Position numbers and translations under genes: made by a program. The notes beneath the pieces were generated by a model, which saw only the letters and a list, made by a program, of their open reading frames with translations, ran no database searches and was not told the DNA's origin. Below are positions 45,843-60,000 of a stretch of DNA of 64,000 nt, piece after piece; the first letter of the stretch is position 1; the number at the start of each line of letters is the position of its first letter. This DNA is from Styela clava. Taxonomy: Eukaryota; Chordata; Ascidiacea; Stolidobranchia; Styelidae. The DNA is taken from assembly GCF_964204865.1 (NCBI RefSeq), contig NC_135258.1, positions 12,825,001 through 12,889,000 on the forward strand, given 5' to 3'.

Positions 45843-46069
45843 CCCGTAGTATTTGCACCAAGATGTCGGACACCGGACCGTAGCATATGTGTACCAGGTT
45901 AGAGTCAGGCCACAATTTCAGGTACAAATACTGCGGAAATCACTCGGCTATTCCTCAAACTCGTAGTAGAACCAAAATAAGAAAAATTGTAATAAAATTT
46001 TGGCTTAACCCTAACCTGGTACACATACTACGTTCCGGTGTCCGCCATCTTGGTTTACACACTACGGGA
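45843..46069. mobile_element. Foldback MITE related to the GGTGCTCC family, copy 4
   Basis: Two inverted arms of about 64 bases (45843-45905 and 46003-46069) share CCAAGATG.CGGACACCGG and GTATGTGTACCAGGTTAG-type blocks in the same order. The loop is about 100 bases. Confidence 0.75.
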
Positions 46070-46319
46070 GCGCGCCCTAATTTTTACCAGTATTTTTTTT
46101 CACCTCTAGCTGTTATGAATAAGTCGCTTATAAAATGCGAAACCAGACCGTTATCACACATTTTAAATAGATTGCAACCGTTTTAGTCATGAATATACGA
46201 AAATGATATGAAGGGTCATAACCCATAGACGTACGACTCGTACAAAAATATGAAATTATTTTCCTGATAATGCAGGCCGTCTGTACCAAAACAGAAGAAT
46301 TTTAAGATTCTGATACTTT

Positions 46320-46851
46320 CGTGTTTCCACGAAAATAAGACCCAGCATGAATTTAAAAATGATTTCAATATAATCCATTCTCCTAAAATAACCCCTATTC
46401 GATTGCGCCATTTTTTGACCTAATCGATAGCAAGAAATCTTTCCTACTCGTTTTAAAGGATTAATAATATATGTTTAGCAGTTATTTTAAATAAAAACGT
46501 GTTATTTACCTACTCTGAAAATAAGACATAGTATGAATTAAAAAATGATTTTAATATAAGCCCTTTTCTTAAAATAACACCTAGTCGATAGAGCCAATTT
46601 TTTTGACCTAATCGATAGCGAGAAATATTTCCTACTCGTTTTAAAGGGTTATTAATATATGTTTAGCAGTTATTTCAATTAAAAACGTGCTATTTATAAG
46701 TAAATGGATATAGGTTTTCATATTTTGTATATTTGAAAATCTCGTAATTCTCCTAATAAAAATAAAAGACATCCCCCCAAAATAAGCCCTAGTGTTATTT
46801 TTCGGAAGAAAATTGAAATAAGACACTGTCTTATTTTCGGGGAAACGCGGT
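46320..46851. mobile_element. Inverted-repeat element with internal 186-bp duplication
   Basis: The ends are CGTGTTTCCACGAAAATAAGAC and, inverted, CGCGTTTCCCCGAAAATAAGAC. Inside, a block starting GAAAATAAGAC at about 46330 recurs at 46516, with shared CTAATCGATAGC, CCTACTCGTTTTAAAGG and ATATGTTTAGCAGTTATTT. No coding frame. Confidence 0.7.
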
Positions 46852-47312
46852 ATATGGATGGTGGAGTAAATATTGTACGATTAAACAGGATCAAAATTGA
46901 CATCGCGAGTTCAGTTTAAAACCCAAATGGCAGGCGGTGTAGTGGCGGGTAGTTCCGTGGAAGCTTAAGTTATTAAATTTTGGGGTAAAAAAGGACTAAA
47001 CTAATTCATATTAATATAGTGTTTGAAGTCAAGTATATCTTGCTTTTACTCGACGTGTGCCATATGATCAATACGTTTTTAATCATTAGAAATTAATAAA
47101 CTTTAAACAAGATAACGCAATAAACGGCGTCAAAAAACAACGTGTTGTCCGTTTAAATGCGATTTGAAATATCATGAAAAAATGGCCTTCAGCGCTCCCG
47201 CAAATATATTCTCCTTAGATTGGTGTGTGCGAATGATCAATGAAGCGTGACCTACACAGTATGGCGCAGGCGTGATACTGGCGTCGATGCCGACGTCTGT
47301 GCGTACAGCAAT

Positions 47313-47320
47313 TGACGTCA
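47313..47320. promoter_or_regulatory. Palindromic CRE-like site
   Basis: An exact TGACGTCA, the consensus for CREB/ATF factors, about 640 bases upstream of the MED12 ATG in a less AT-rich stretch. Function is inferred from the motif only. Confidence 0.3.
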
Positions 47321-47962
47321 ATTTGCAAGCTATATCTGTAACGTCTCTCAAACACAACAAGATATATTCGACATGATTTGTCTGCGTTGAGGTGTAGGAT
47401 GAAAACATCTAGTTGTTTTAACTACAGCTGAACAGCGACAACCCAATTCCAACTTTTGTCAATTCAAATTTATTATGACACTATATTTCACGTTAATTTT
47501 ATTTTAAACTTTGAAGTGTGCCTGAATGTTCTTCCTTTTCTTCGCTTTAATTGCTAAAAATACTATTACATAGATGCTTATCTTTTGTTTGTTGAAAAAC
47601 GACATACACTTTGGAAAATTTATACAATTAAAATTGTGCGGGTACTCCTCTTATTGTTTACGCATTTGCGTAGCGAAATTTCATCTGTTTTCACGCACGG
47701 CGTCAGTCTGCTAATCAGAAGTGCGGATTGCGGTAAGCAGGCTCGCTGTAGAAGTCGCTATTTGATGGCCGAATTGTAACGTCTTACCCGCAGAACATGT
47801 AGGCTTTTTATTGGGACTATATTATCAAGACGATATGCGGGATAATAGAAAATATGGACATACAAAAGTCGAAAAGCCCTAGTTAGTATCCCGCCAACAA
47901 GCAAGAATTTGAGACAACATTTTTAAAGCTTGAAAGAGTGGAATTTTGAATCTTCACAAGAA

Positions 47963-48040
47963 ATGACTTCATTGAATAGTATATTGGAAAATAGGGCACT
48001 CATTCGGACGAGGATTGGACCACCAGATGTTTATCCGCAG
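47963..48040 (+). CDS. MED12: MED12 exon 1
   Basis: ATG plus 25 codons, ending GGPPDVYPQ-like (RIGPPDVYPQ) at CAG|GTTTGT, phase 0. The N-terminal residues before this conserved block are lineage-specific. Confidence 0.93.
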
Positions 48041-51000
48041 GTTTGTTATGAAATATATTTTAATCATATATTCAGATTACATTTATAGATATGTTTTCTA
48101 ATTCATCAATTTTAGTCAACAGGCAGGTAACCAATTTCTCTGAAATAGACAATAAAAAAATGGGAGTTAATTAGTTATAGGTGTATGTCTGTAATACTGG
48201 GTTGTTGAGTCTATAGGACAAAAGTTTGTTAACTATTTCAAAAAATTTGTTTATTAGAAATAACACATACCGGTAGGGCTACATTAATAATAATAATATC
48301 ATAAGAATTATGTTGATTGGGATTTTGGGTTTATTATTGTGTGCTCCAGTCAAAAGCTTATAGATTCGGTTATTATAAAAAATATTGAGGCTTGATTAGT
48401 CAGATCATCTCGACTTATTGGTGGTGTGGCGCATCGTGCTAAATGTTAGAAATACGCTTGCCACCACACCTCTGTTTACACTGTAAGACCGTGTGGATTT
48501 GCGGGTTTGAATCTAATGTGGGATAATTATGTGCGAAAGGATTGCTAGACTACCTGGTGTCAGAGGGTGGTCCGCAAAACCGATGGTCGGTTGCAGCTTC
48601 ATCATCCACCTTCAACATCAAGTCCATGCATATGAAACGAATAACTGGCTGACTGATCCCATACCCGACATGGACTGGAAACCCGATGAGAGGATGGGGT
48701 TCACCATGTGATCAGGCCGTCTTTTTGGCTTTCCCCTCCTTTGGGATAAATACATTTTTCTTATCCTATTGTAAAATTTGCCAATGCTGTTATTCTTTTT
48801 TCACGCGGGTTCGTTTCCGTCGTATCGCATCGAAATTGACTTGATCTAAGATAACTAGCGAGAATTTGGCGACATTTAATATTCTGATATCTGTATGCCA
48901 TTTGAAAATGAATTTTCCAATTATTTACCATCAATCGTATATTTTTCGTTCTTGCGGTTTCTAGTCCGGTAGAGTCCAGTAAATGGGAATGGGTTGTGAC
49001 TGCCTTGTGGATTCGAGTTTAATTTTTATTTTTTTTATATATTTAGGACCTTCATATTCTGCTTTACTCAATGTACTTATGTAGGCTACTGAACTCAATA
49101 CTAAAGACTTTAGTTCGGTCAAGACTATTTTATCCCCTAGCACCTTGGGTTCCCAAGCACATATTCTAGTATGAGGTACAAGAGCAGAATATATAATATT
49201 TGGTATAAATATGGTCTGGCACAATGACAACTTATTATAAGCCTAAGTTTCGAGTTTAATAAAAAATGACTCTGGAGCAATTCCTTCTTCTAGTTTGTTT
49301 TATTCAAAATTATTATGCTCAATTTTTTCATATCGGAGTAGTCGTGTTCTACGATATACTCAACTTCATAGTCAAGCTATTCGATTTATGTGCAGGGGGT
49401 GCAGGATTGAGATGTGATTCATTATTTTACTATATACCGGTAGTTGTATTTTACCAGGTTATTGTTAAAACTTTTACTTGCTACTTATCTGTAGATTTGT
49501 TTTCAAAAATCAATACTTTCAAATAAATTATTTGTACTGCAAACTCAAAACATACAATATCTGTACTGGTGAGGGACGAGTAGTCGTCCATCCACGTTAT
49601 GATTAAGATCTTTCTTCTCCCCATGAGGTCATTTTACCAAGATTGTTTATATGCATATACTATGTATTTATTTACAATCATTCTTCTTTTTGAGGATTTC
49701 TATGCAGCATACTATGTAGAATAAAAGGTGCATAAAACAAACATAATAGATAATATAGTGGGTAGCTCGGAATGAAAGTGGGTGTTCTGACGAGCAAGTT
49801 TATAACCTGACTTTAGTCCTGTTTCTGACTCCAAGTATCTAGCTACTTTAAATACTACACTAATTTTACTGAATAAATGATACAAACACTACTTTATGTA
49901 TAAATTTACATTGTTCCGATATAGTGGTATTTATTTGTATATATAGTTGTCACTATCTGTATCAGCAATATTGATTGCAGGTGTTACTGATATTGTAGAA
50001 TATCGCGGAATTGGCATTGAAAGCAAAATAGTTTATAAACAATTGAAATGAGTGAATAAAAATAAACTTGGATAGCTGGGAGAGCTAATCAAATTACCGT
50101 TTTTCTTATATTTTTTAATAACATCATAATAAATGAATACTGCAGTTTGAGGAGGGCAAGTTTACATTTTGTGTGGCACTGCAAAAATGAAAAAAAAATC
50201 TCGTAACTGATATGAAAATGTAAAGTAAATTATTGCTTCTTGTCATTTTATTAACTGCTGTTTTAGTTGAAGGTCATTGTAAATAAAAAGCTTTCAAATT
50301 TTAATATTAATTTGTTATAACTCAAATTCATAACTATTTAGTTTTATGATTTATAGCTCATTGGTATTGACGAATAAGATGTTTATTAAGATTCATTTAA
50401 ATGTTACGTCTGAGTTGATGTATATTTATGAACATAGCAGGATCATTATTTACTGCTAATTTTCATTAGATACATGGTTGATTTATTATTGGCCTGTGAA
50501 TCAAGTTGTTGTTCTTGTGGAAAAATTTCCATCGCAACTTCTGGACCAATCAATATTAAATTGGTAGTAATTGAAGATGGAAGAAAGCATATTGCATTTA
50601 CTTTTTTAAAATTCCCATGGTTTTATGGTGTCTGATACAAAATTTTGCTTTTTTATTTTAATTGATAGGAACACTTTTATATAACATATGGGAACACTGT
50701 TATACGTTCCTTGACTTTTATGTCCAGGTATTTAAGCATTGTCCTCTAGTTATTGAGAAATCTCAAAACAACCAATTTGCTGAACTTGCAAGTTTCTTGT
50801 TCATCTATTTATTTATTTTATTGAGTATTGAAACATTCGTTTGTTAAAATTTTTCCATCAACGTTATGTTGTTGATTACAATCTATCTATTAATACTCAA
50901 TATCTGTAAACCAAAATGATGAACAAGTTCATAAAACTAACTTTAGCATCAAAATGACCAGAGATTGATCAATAAGTTTTAAAGCTTTTATCGAGTAAGC

Positions 51001-54000
51001 GCTCCCTTATCTTCTTATACATAACGCTATACATGCAAGGTGACGGCATAATAAATGCTGCATTTAATAACTTGATTGTTTTCCCACTTCCTAAATCGAT
51101 TCCTTATGACACTTGAATTCTAGTTTTCTAAAATAGCTTGTTACTGTCTATCGTATAATACACATTAAATGATATTACCATAAATATTTCATAATAAAGT
51201 TACAAAAAAACTTAATTCTATATGTACTGTTTCAAATTATAAAATTTTCTACTATAAAAATGGATCGGTATTGCAACTAAACTTTTCAAGTTATAGAATT
51301 AAAATGAGCTAATTTGCAAAAGTAATTAGAATCAATTGTTTTCATAGATGCAGGCTTTCTCTCTATTTGTTTCCAAACCAATACAAGTGAGAATATAGTT
51401 AACAGTATTTTAAGTACCGGTATATTTTTTTTATGTTAGTATGTATCGCTTGGAATTGCAAAATGTTTTATGGCCCATAGTTTATGTAATATGTAGTTAG
51501 TGAAGAATTTGAAATTTTTTAGATACTTTCATGAAATTTCATTACTAGCTTTAAGTTGATTTTTTAATTCTGCAGAAAGTATTGTAATTTGTCAAGTATG
51601 CTGCTCTTTATATTTGATCAATCATGGTTTAGTATTAAGATTTCTTCCTGTATAGTATAGTTTATCAAGTCCCTGTGTTTTAGTTGATTTCAGTACATTG
51701 ACGCTTAAGAGTACGCTTAAGAACCAGCATTTATCAATACAATTATTTTTTTTCATTTGCTGTATAAGTTACAATTCTTATGGTTTGGCCATTTCTGATC
51801 CTGCATTAAATATGAATGTACCAGACCACGATCAAATGAAAGTTTTGGTTACAGATTAGAGGTTACTTATCAAAAATTTTTTTTTTTTGGTTTGCAATCC
51901 CAATTGTTTTTATATGCTCATCAAATTCTTATATTAAACTGTATAAACCTTTCCAAGACAGTAAACATGTTATGATTTAGTCATGGATTTTAGACTGTTG
52001 TAATGTATACCAATTCTGTGTACTATACTGTAGTAGTAAGCACACACAATGTATTGATTTTACATTATAATATATGAGATTATCAAAATCATGGATCCTT
52101 GTTTTGAGGAATACTTGTCCAATTTTTCAATATGGTGTTTGCTTAGAAGTAATTTAATTATTTTAAATTTGTTGTATCAGATATTGTATGTGGCCAAAGA
52201 TAGTCCATAGATAAACAATGCCTGAATGCACATTGATTGTATTATAGGCCAATACTTAATATGAATATCTTATATCGTTTATAAATTATTTTTTTGAAGA
52301 TACTATTGTGTGATCAACTTGCTCGCGGAAATGACCTGTTATTTTGAGCATCTATTTATAAACACATATAATCAATGTTCAATAGTATCAAAACTGCATT
52401 GTTCTTATTAATAAGCTATTTTTAGTTTAGTTGGTGAACCAATAGGAAATCTAATTGGTTGCTTTAGATTCACATTCCTGAAAGATGCTTCAAATAGGTA
52501 CAGTCTATAGTTTAATAAGGTTTCATTTCACAGTGCGCGTGTGTTTGCATACACATTTAGGTAGTAAAAGACAAACAGTATTATAAGTATTTGAGGTTCT
52601 AAACGCTTGTCCAGACGATAGCAATCGCTGCCGTTCTTTTGTATTCAACCAACCATGTCTGACTATATTCTCTCTCTTTTCAGTGAGTTCTCTCATTTTG
52701 TGGTAAAGCCATAAATGAGAGAATAATCAGTGAAGTGATAGATACTCAATGATCGGATTACATAGTTCCTAATTCTCTCCTTTTTGTATATTTTGCAGGA
52801 TCCAAAACAGAAAGAAGATGAGCTTACCTCAGTCAATGTGAAGCAAGGTTTCATCAACCAGACTCCGTATTTTTGTGATAGTGGAGAAACTGGCTCTGCA
52901 CAGCATTATCCAATTGATATCACAAAGGTGAGACTAATATATTTTTATGATATAGTTTATTTTTATCATTTTTAGTGTATTTGATATCAGATATTCTGTC
53001 AAAATTGTATATGTCGATTTGAATGTTGACGGTCGTATATGCAAGAAACTTTTACGGCATTGAAGACGCTCCTTATTTTATTTAATGTATTTAGGTCATT
53101 GTTAGCAAAAACAAACATTGAATTTTATTGTTTGTTTGTCAGCACCCTAAGATTTGAATTATGATCAAATTGGAAGTGTGTATGCATGCAATGCAGTCTG
53201 TATGCAATTCACATACTCATTGAACCGATGTTATCTTTTGAGTTTCTTTTCAATTTTTGTTTTAATACTGCTATATATTTTCTGCCAATTTTTCCTTCAA
53301 TATCATTCTCACTTAGAATTTGAGTTATTTTTGTTCTTGTCTAGTTGATGAAAATTTATAAATATGTGACTTTTACTTGTTTTAGATTTTTTAATTTTTT
53401 GTGTGTGAGATATTCTGAAAAACATTGCAAATTTTAAGAATGTTAATTTTTTTAGGATTTAAATTCATTTGTTTTTATATCAAATGTTCAATAAATTTAA
53501 ATAAAATGGATTTCAAAATAGAAGATAATTAAAACCATAACAAATTATCCAACATTTGCCGTAGTAAATTATTGAATGATCATTTTTTTATTCCAAATCT
53601 AATTTTTACCAAATCCAATTTTTATTCCAAATTCTACTATTTATCTAATTTATATCTGAAAAGATGTGATTCCGGGTTTAACATTTTAAAGTTATTTTTA
53701 AAATATCAACATTTTTTTGTTTTTTTAGTTGAATCGGAGTTTCAATGACATTGTGAGACAGAAACAGATCAACAATACGTTCAATGACACAGTGAAGAAG
53801 AGACCTGCGTTAACCAAAGACAATTTCTGGCTGGTATGTTTTTAAATTGTTGTGACGATTTGTCTCAGATGTATGTATGGCTATAATAATATAAGAATAC
53901 ATTGATTATTTTACTTTATTTTGATCAATAATTATAAATTATGATTAAGTTGAGTTTTTGGATATTTTGTAGAATTAGGTATTTTTGGGTGTTATCATGA

Positions 54001-57000
54001 TAAAATGAAAAAAAAATAAAAAAAATGAAACAAAAGCCTAGACCTAAAAATTCAAATTGGACAGTCCATTAGTTTCGAACAAAAGATTTTTTTTATCAAC
54101 AACAACTCAACAACAATTTAGCACTTCATGTCCAAAAAATGAATCATAGCTAATCAAGCTTGATCCATTAATAAAGACAAACCTTAGGTATTGTCTATAC
54201 TAAGTCCATACTATGCCTATATGAGTTTTAACTATGTCTGTATAAGCAAATTATTTTTACCAAGCAAGAAACGCATTAATTTGAATACTAGGAAATCCAT
54301 TTCATTTTTCCCTTTTTTTCCACTTTATGTGATTTGTAAATTAAGTAGATTATAATGACTCCGCCTGTCTTATAATACAGTAGCATGTATTTTTTATTTC
54401 TGTAATCCGTAATATATATTTGAAAATTTATTTTTACGCATTGTGGAATCTTATTACCCGAGGCAAAATTCATGTTTTATGTTACGTAGTAGTAATTTGG
54501 TAATGCGTGAGAAAATAGTTTAGTCAAATTTGCCCATTTTTATATAACTTTGAATTAATATAAATCGAAACCATTTTTTACAAAGATATTCAGGAGTTAC
54601 CAAAATGAAATATTTGACTATACTAAATAGATTTTCAAATTTGTTGAGGATATTCCATATGAATCCCTATATATTCTTGATTTGTAATGTTAGAATGCTT
54701 CCATTTTTAAAACGACCCACATCAAGTTTGTATCAATTATCTTTCCATTTTAGATTGCAAATCCAGATAAGAGCAATTGTATGTGTATGTATAGAGTAAG
54801 AAAAAAAGAGAACCATAAATTTCTAAATTACTTCTACAAAAATGAGTAAATTTATCGACTTTGTGTATGATTTTACCCATAAGTTTTTGCATAATTTAGG
54901 TCGCTTTGCATAAAAGTTATCAAATGACCTGGTGTTGTTTTGTTTTTGGTCACGTCAAGTTAATTTTTTTCAAAGAGTAAAAATTTCAGAGGACCACAAA
55001 TTACGATAAAATGATGATTACACAGTTTTACTGGGGAGGGGAAGTCGTGGGGAACCAAAGCTGGTTATAGAGCAGTGACACCCAAGGTTCAAATATCTAA
55101 TTTGAAAGTTTGGAATTTTGAAACGACTGATATTGACTGTGGGTTCCTTCTGAATTATCTAACTAACACCGCTTGTCACCCTGTATTTATTCAATCTTAA
55201 GTTAATTTCTACATATACGTTCAACATGTTGGTTGGAAAATTTAAATAGACACTAGTGTCATGTAACTAAGATTTATATTAAATATTAAGCCAGTTTGTC
55301 GAATATTTGTGTTTTTGATTAGTTTCGATATTCAGGATATTCCTAATCTGAAAGGTAAAATGTGTTATTATTAAACAATGTATTTGAGATGATTTTATTT
55401 ATTTAACTTACATGACATTGCCTTCAGTTAGTAATCGAATTATAATTCAAATTAGGATTTGCATATCGCATTATGTACAATGACTCAGGCATGATCCCAT
55501 TTTAGGTCAAGGGTTATAAGAAACTTGCAGCTTGTCCAAAGCCTCGATAATAGACGTTCAAACGCTCAATCCTAATAATACTCTTGACAGTGAGCTAAAT
55601 GAAATTAGTGGGAATATTCTACAAGTTATTAGGCTGCTTATAAATGGACAGTAAAGAATCATTGCCATTGTCCTGTAAGGAACATAGCTCCTCTTTGTTA
55701 TTGTAGGGTGAATTTCTTTTTTATAGAATTCAGCAAAATTATGCAGTCTACCCAACAGTATTGTGACTAGAGCTGACCATAGGTTAATGAATAGTTTGAT
55801 TTTATGGACTTCTCAAACTCTGGAAATTTGTTGCCCTCTCTAAAGGCGTAACACTGGTGACCCCTGCTTCTTTATAAAAATATCTTGCTTTTAATGCATT
55901 CCAACAATAATTCCACGACCCACATTCAATAATAAAAAAAGCCAAGAAAAATGAAAAAAAAAAAGGATTATCGTCAAAGACTAACCAATCACAAGTAAGT
56001 CATCACGGATTATGTATAGACCATTGCCTGCGTCCCCTGGCGACCGCTCCATGGCCCTCTAGGGGGACAAAGGGCCAAGTTTGAGAAACCCTGGTTTATA
56101 TGTTAAATTTGCTTCATTTTGATAAAATTGAGTAGCCTATTATATGAAAATGGAGTTTCAATTGCTGTTGATAAAACATTCATTTCAAAAATTATTTGAG
56201 CATTGCTGTATTCAACAAAAGTATATAAAGGTGTCTAGTGCTAATACCTGTGTTATTATTAAGCATTATAATTTGACTCATCAGCTATCATAGAACTTAA
56301 TTTCAGTTCATTATTTATGACTACCATGACATCACATGCATTGTTATGACTAATCATAAACAATATATTGTAAGTAATATGCGTCTCAGTTATTAGTAAT
56401 AATATATAGACAGGTTTAATTCTTTACTAGTCTTATTGATTGTAAAATTCGGTGATATTTTTGGTTTTCAAAATTTCGAATTTGTCAATTTTTTTTTAAA
56501 TTGAAATAATCTGTTGGAGATTGATAGAAAATTTTTTTCTAATCAAAGATACTCTGTGTATCGGTACCCATAACTAAAGATGAAAAAACCTAATGATCAT
56601 TAGTCTGAAATTGACTAACAAATTATGATAGAGCCTACATTTAAAATGATACCTTTGTTGATATATTTGGTATTGTTATGAATGATGTTATTGTTATAAA
56701 TTGAACTCTGACCCTTGACTCTTTACGATTTGAAAATATGACACTGGCTCCGATGCCAGTACAACATGCCATTTTCAGACTTTACTGTGACTTCTTATCC
56801 ATGCTTATTGTAGTTACATACACCTGGCTTGCCCAGAGCTTTCTTTGGAGTGAACATATGAAAACCGGCCGATAAAAAGTTATATGAATCCTTAAAATTA
56901 ACACTTAAAAGGTAGATAAGTACTTAGTTCTGCAGAATTCCAATCCATCAATCAAGAGAATGTAAAATTTTGTGCAATTCTAGCTGTATTGTCATAAGTT

Positions 57001-60000
57001 TTCATTAGTAGCATTTACTGCATTTATCAATTTAATCAATGAAAAAAAAACCGCAAGGAAATCCAGTTGTAATAGAATATTGGGTAATAAACACAATTTT
57101 AGAAAATTTTCTTGTCAATTAAAACTGATTGTTCCTAATAAGTACACTTGTGTAACTGCCCCAAACGTAAAACCCACTTTTTATACAGCAGCGCAATATG
57201 GTCTCTATTGGGAGGTCATTCAAGTAGTGATTTTGGTGACTTATCTATCCGATTCTCATTATTACCATCATGAAACTAAATCAAATCGAAATGCATATGA
57301 AATAAAACTATAGAAAATTTTCAATATGGATATATCTATATGATTTATTTTGAAAATTTTCTATAGTTTTATTTTTTATGCACAATAGGATTGATATAAT
57401 TTACTACAATATGTACCATCAATAACAAGACCATTCTTTCATCTAGCAAGCACCTTTGTTCCTATAAATGACCGTGTTGTAAATTATTAATGCCATGTCT
57501 GGCATCATCTTGTACTTGCTTTCATAGCAGAAAACGAAATTTATATACAATAGGTGTTGAGACGTCTGATTTGATTTTTTTCTTGAATCGAAGATGGCCA
57601 AAAGAATTGTTGTTTTGCTTGTATGGATTAACAAAGTAATCGGTTTTAATTGAATGTATTCCTTCAATGATTTTTTAAAGTAATCGTGGCTTAACTTGAA
57701 CTCACTAATAACTAAGATTGAGTTCACATGCAAAAACAAGAATACCCAGAAAAAATTCAAAGGCGATAAATAGCTTTCATATTTGTTTCTGAATAGAAAT
57801 CTGATTGGGCTATGAGATTTGAATTTTTTGTTAACAACAATTTAACGAAAGATTAAGAAGGTAATTTCTGATGATGGCTAAATGACTATAAAAACTGTCT
57901 CATGTTTTAGATAGAACAATCATTTTATATAATGAAAAAAAAACTGTAAAAATTACTTAAAAATCCCCACTCTATCATGATGCATCTACATATCAAAATA
58001 GTTTGCAAATTTAGAATTATATCTTGTACCACTATTAATTTCAATTTTATATCTTATAAATTGAATCAATTTCAACAACTGTTGTACTGAAACGAGCGGG
58101 AAATTTTATGGGAAACACAGCGTTTTGAATATCAGAATTCTTTTAAAGTAGAAATTTTTATTTTAGTATTAATTTTGAATTCTTTTTATACATAATTTTT
58201 TCGGACAAATCAATCGTAATCATACCATAACAGAAAGAGTACCCGACCCCATAAAAACGACCCTAAAACGGTGAATTTATATAAATTCGCATATAAGCCG
58301 ACCCTACAAATCATAATACGTGGCATGAGTAGTTGCTGTTAGAATTAAGTTAACTGAATGTCATTTCGTTTAAGTGTGATTAGAGTTCTGCGCATATAAT
58401 CCGAATATTTAGTACGATCAGAGTTATGTACACATAAGCCGACCCATTAGTTTGGCAACCTTTTTTTGGGCTCATATGCGAGGATATATGATATTTTAAT
58501 TATAACTTGATTAACTCGATTCGCCAGCATTATTAGAATATTCACAAGAAATGCTTGTATCTAATTGTACTGTAACCTGATTGGTTAATAATTTAGTAAA
58601 TCGTTCTCATTTTGCAAGCACTCTTGACATTGCTTTGATAAAACTCATGTAACATGCAAAATATTGTATTAATATACTAAGGACAAGACGTTATGTGTAC
58701 TTTTGTCTCATTCAAGCACCAGTAGTTGAATACCTTTTTGTCAACTGGGATGTATGACAGCTTAGCTTATTTACGTTATAGATTAGAGATTAGTATTGTG
58801 TTTTTATTTAGGGGCCTTGTCTATATTTAGGGCTCCTGCCATATGAATATATAAATTTAAAGAAAATTCAGTATTGTTATCTATGATACTTCTCGTTTGG
58901 ATGACCTTGTTTGAAGTAACCTTCAGTTGAATATCCCAGTAATCCCATATTTTAAAATGATATTTTTTAAATAATTAATAAAATTTCATTTATTTATGTT
59001 AATCTATACATCAATGCAATCATGCCATTGATTTACTAATTTTGCATATGTATGATAAGAAAGCATATTCTATTGTCAATTTCTATTTACTTAGTTCGAT
59101 GATTATACAAAGTGTATTACAAGAAATATTATGCATCTATTTTAGGTTTCTATCGCGCATATTATATTTTATCAAGTACCCCTCGTTTGTATCTCTCTCA
59201 GATTCTTCCCGTGTGTTTCAGATTTCAAATAATATATCTCAATTAACCTCCTTGATCTATTTCCTGTTTAAACACTATATTGCAATGTATTGTGTGATGT
59301 AGTCATGATATGTCATGCTTTTTCAATTTAAATCTATGAATCAAACGACATGTTGTAGCATGTTATTATATACCCTAATCATTTTTCTCATCTGACGAAT
59401 AGAAAATGTTTTTAGAAAGGTTTATAGAATTTTGTTTTAAAATAAATTCAATGTAAATGGTATTTAAGATTCTGTTAAAAGTCTTCTTGAAGACCTTGGT
59501 TACAATGAAAACATAGCCTAATCAATGAATTTCTTAATTACTGCTATGAAAATGAAAAAAATTTATTTAGCATTTGAACACTTACCGGTCATAAACTTCT
59601 GTTTGTGTAAGATTGTATGCAAAAGTTTACTGATCTGGGTGCTTTGCAAAAAAGTTATGGCTGATCTGTAAGTTTTCTATCATGTGCCTAATTGTGTTCA
59701 GTATGTAATATAGAATGGAATTCGATTTGTAATTTAGTTTAAATTTCAGTCTAACTATGATATTAGGAATCTCCAAATTTTAGTTATTTCAAATTTAGTT
59801 GGAATTTGGAAAAGATTTTGTCAGCTCAGCATTTTTATCATCTTATGAGACAATAAAATCTCCTTGTACCTGTATTATCCACTTCTGTACAATCAAGAGT
59901 ATTATTATGATTTTCTTTTTTTCAGGTTCCAGTAGCAAAAAACAGAAATCATCTTCAACAATGGATCAAAGAACTACGAGGTGGAAAAAGTCTGAATTAC

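Larger units (their letters stand above)
43102..47962. other. Intergenic region between RIF1 and MED12
   Basis: Besides the unassigned ORF at about 44160 and the mobile elements listed, I see no gene. The last kilobase (about 47000-47960) is less AT-rich, contains a palindromic TGACGTCA, and should hold the MED12 promoter and 5' UTR. Confidence 0.55.
53834..59925 (+). other. MED12 intron 3
   Basis: A 6.1-kb intron with a hAT-like element, a long hairpin and an ATAAGCCGACCC repeat. No coding sequence is recognised. Confidence 0.8.
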
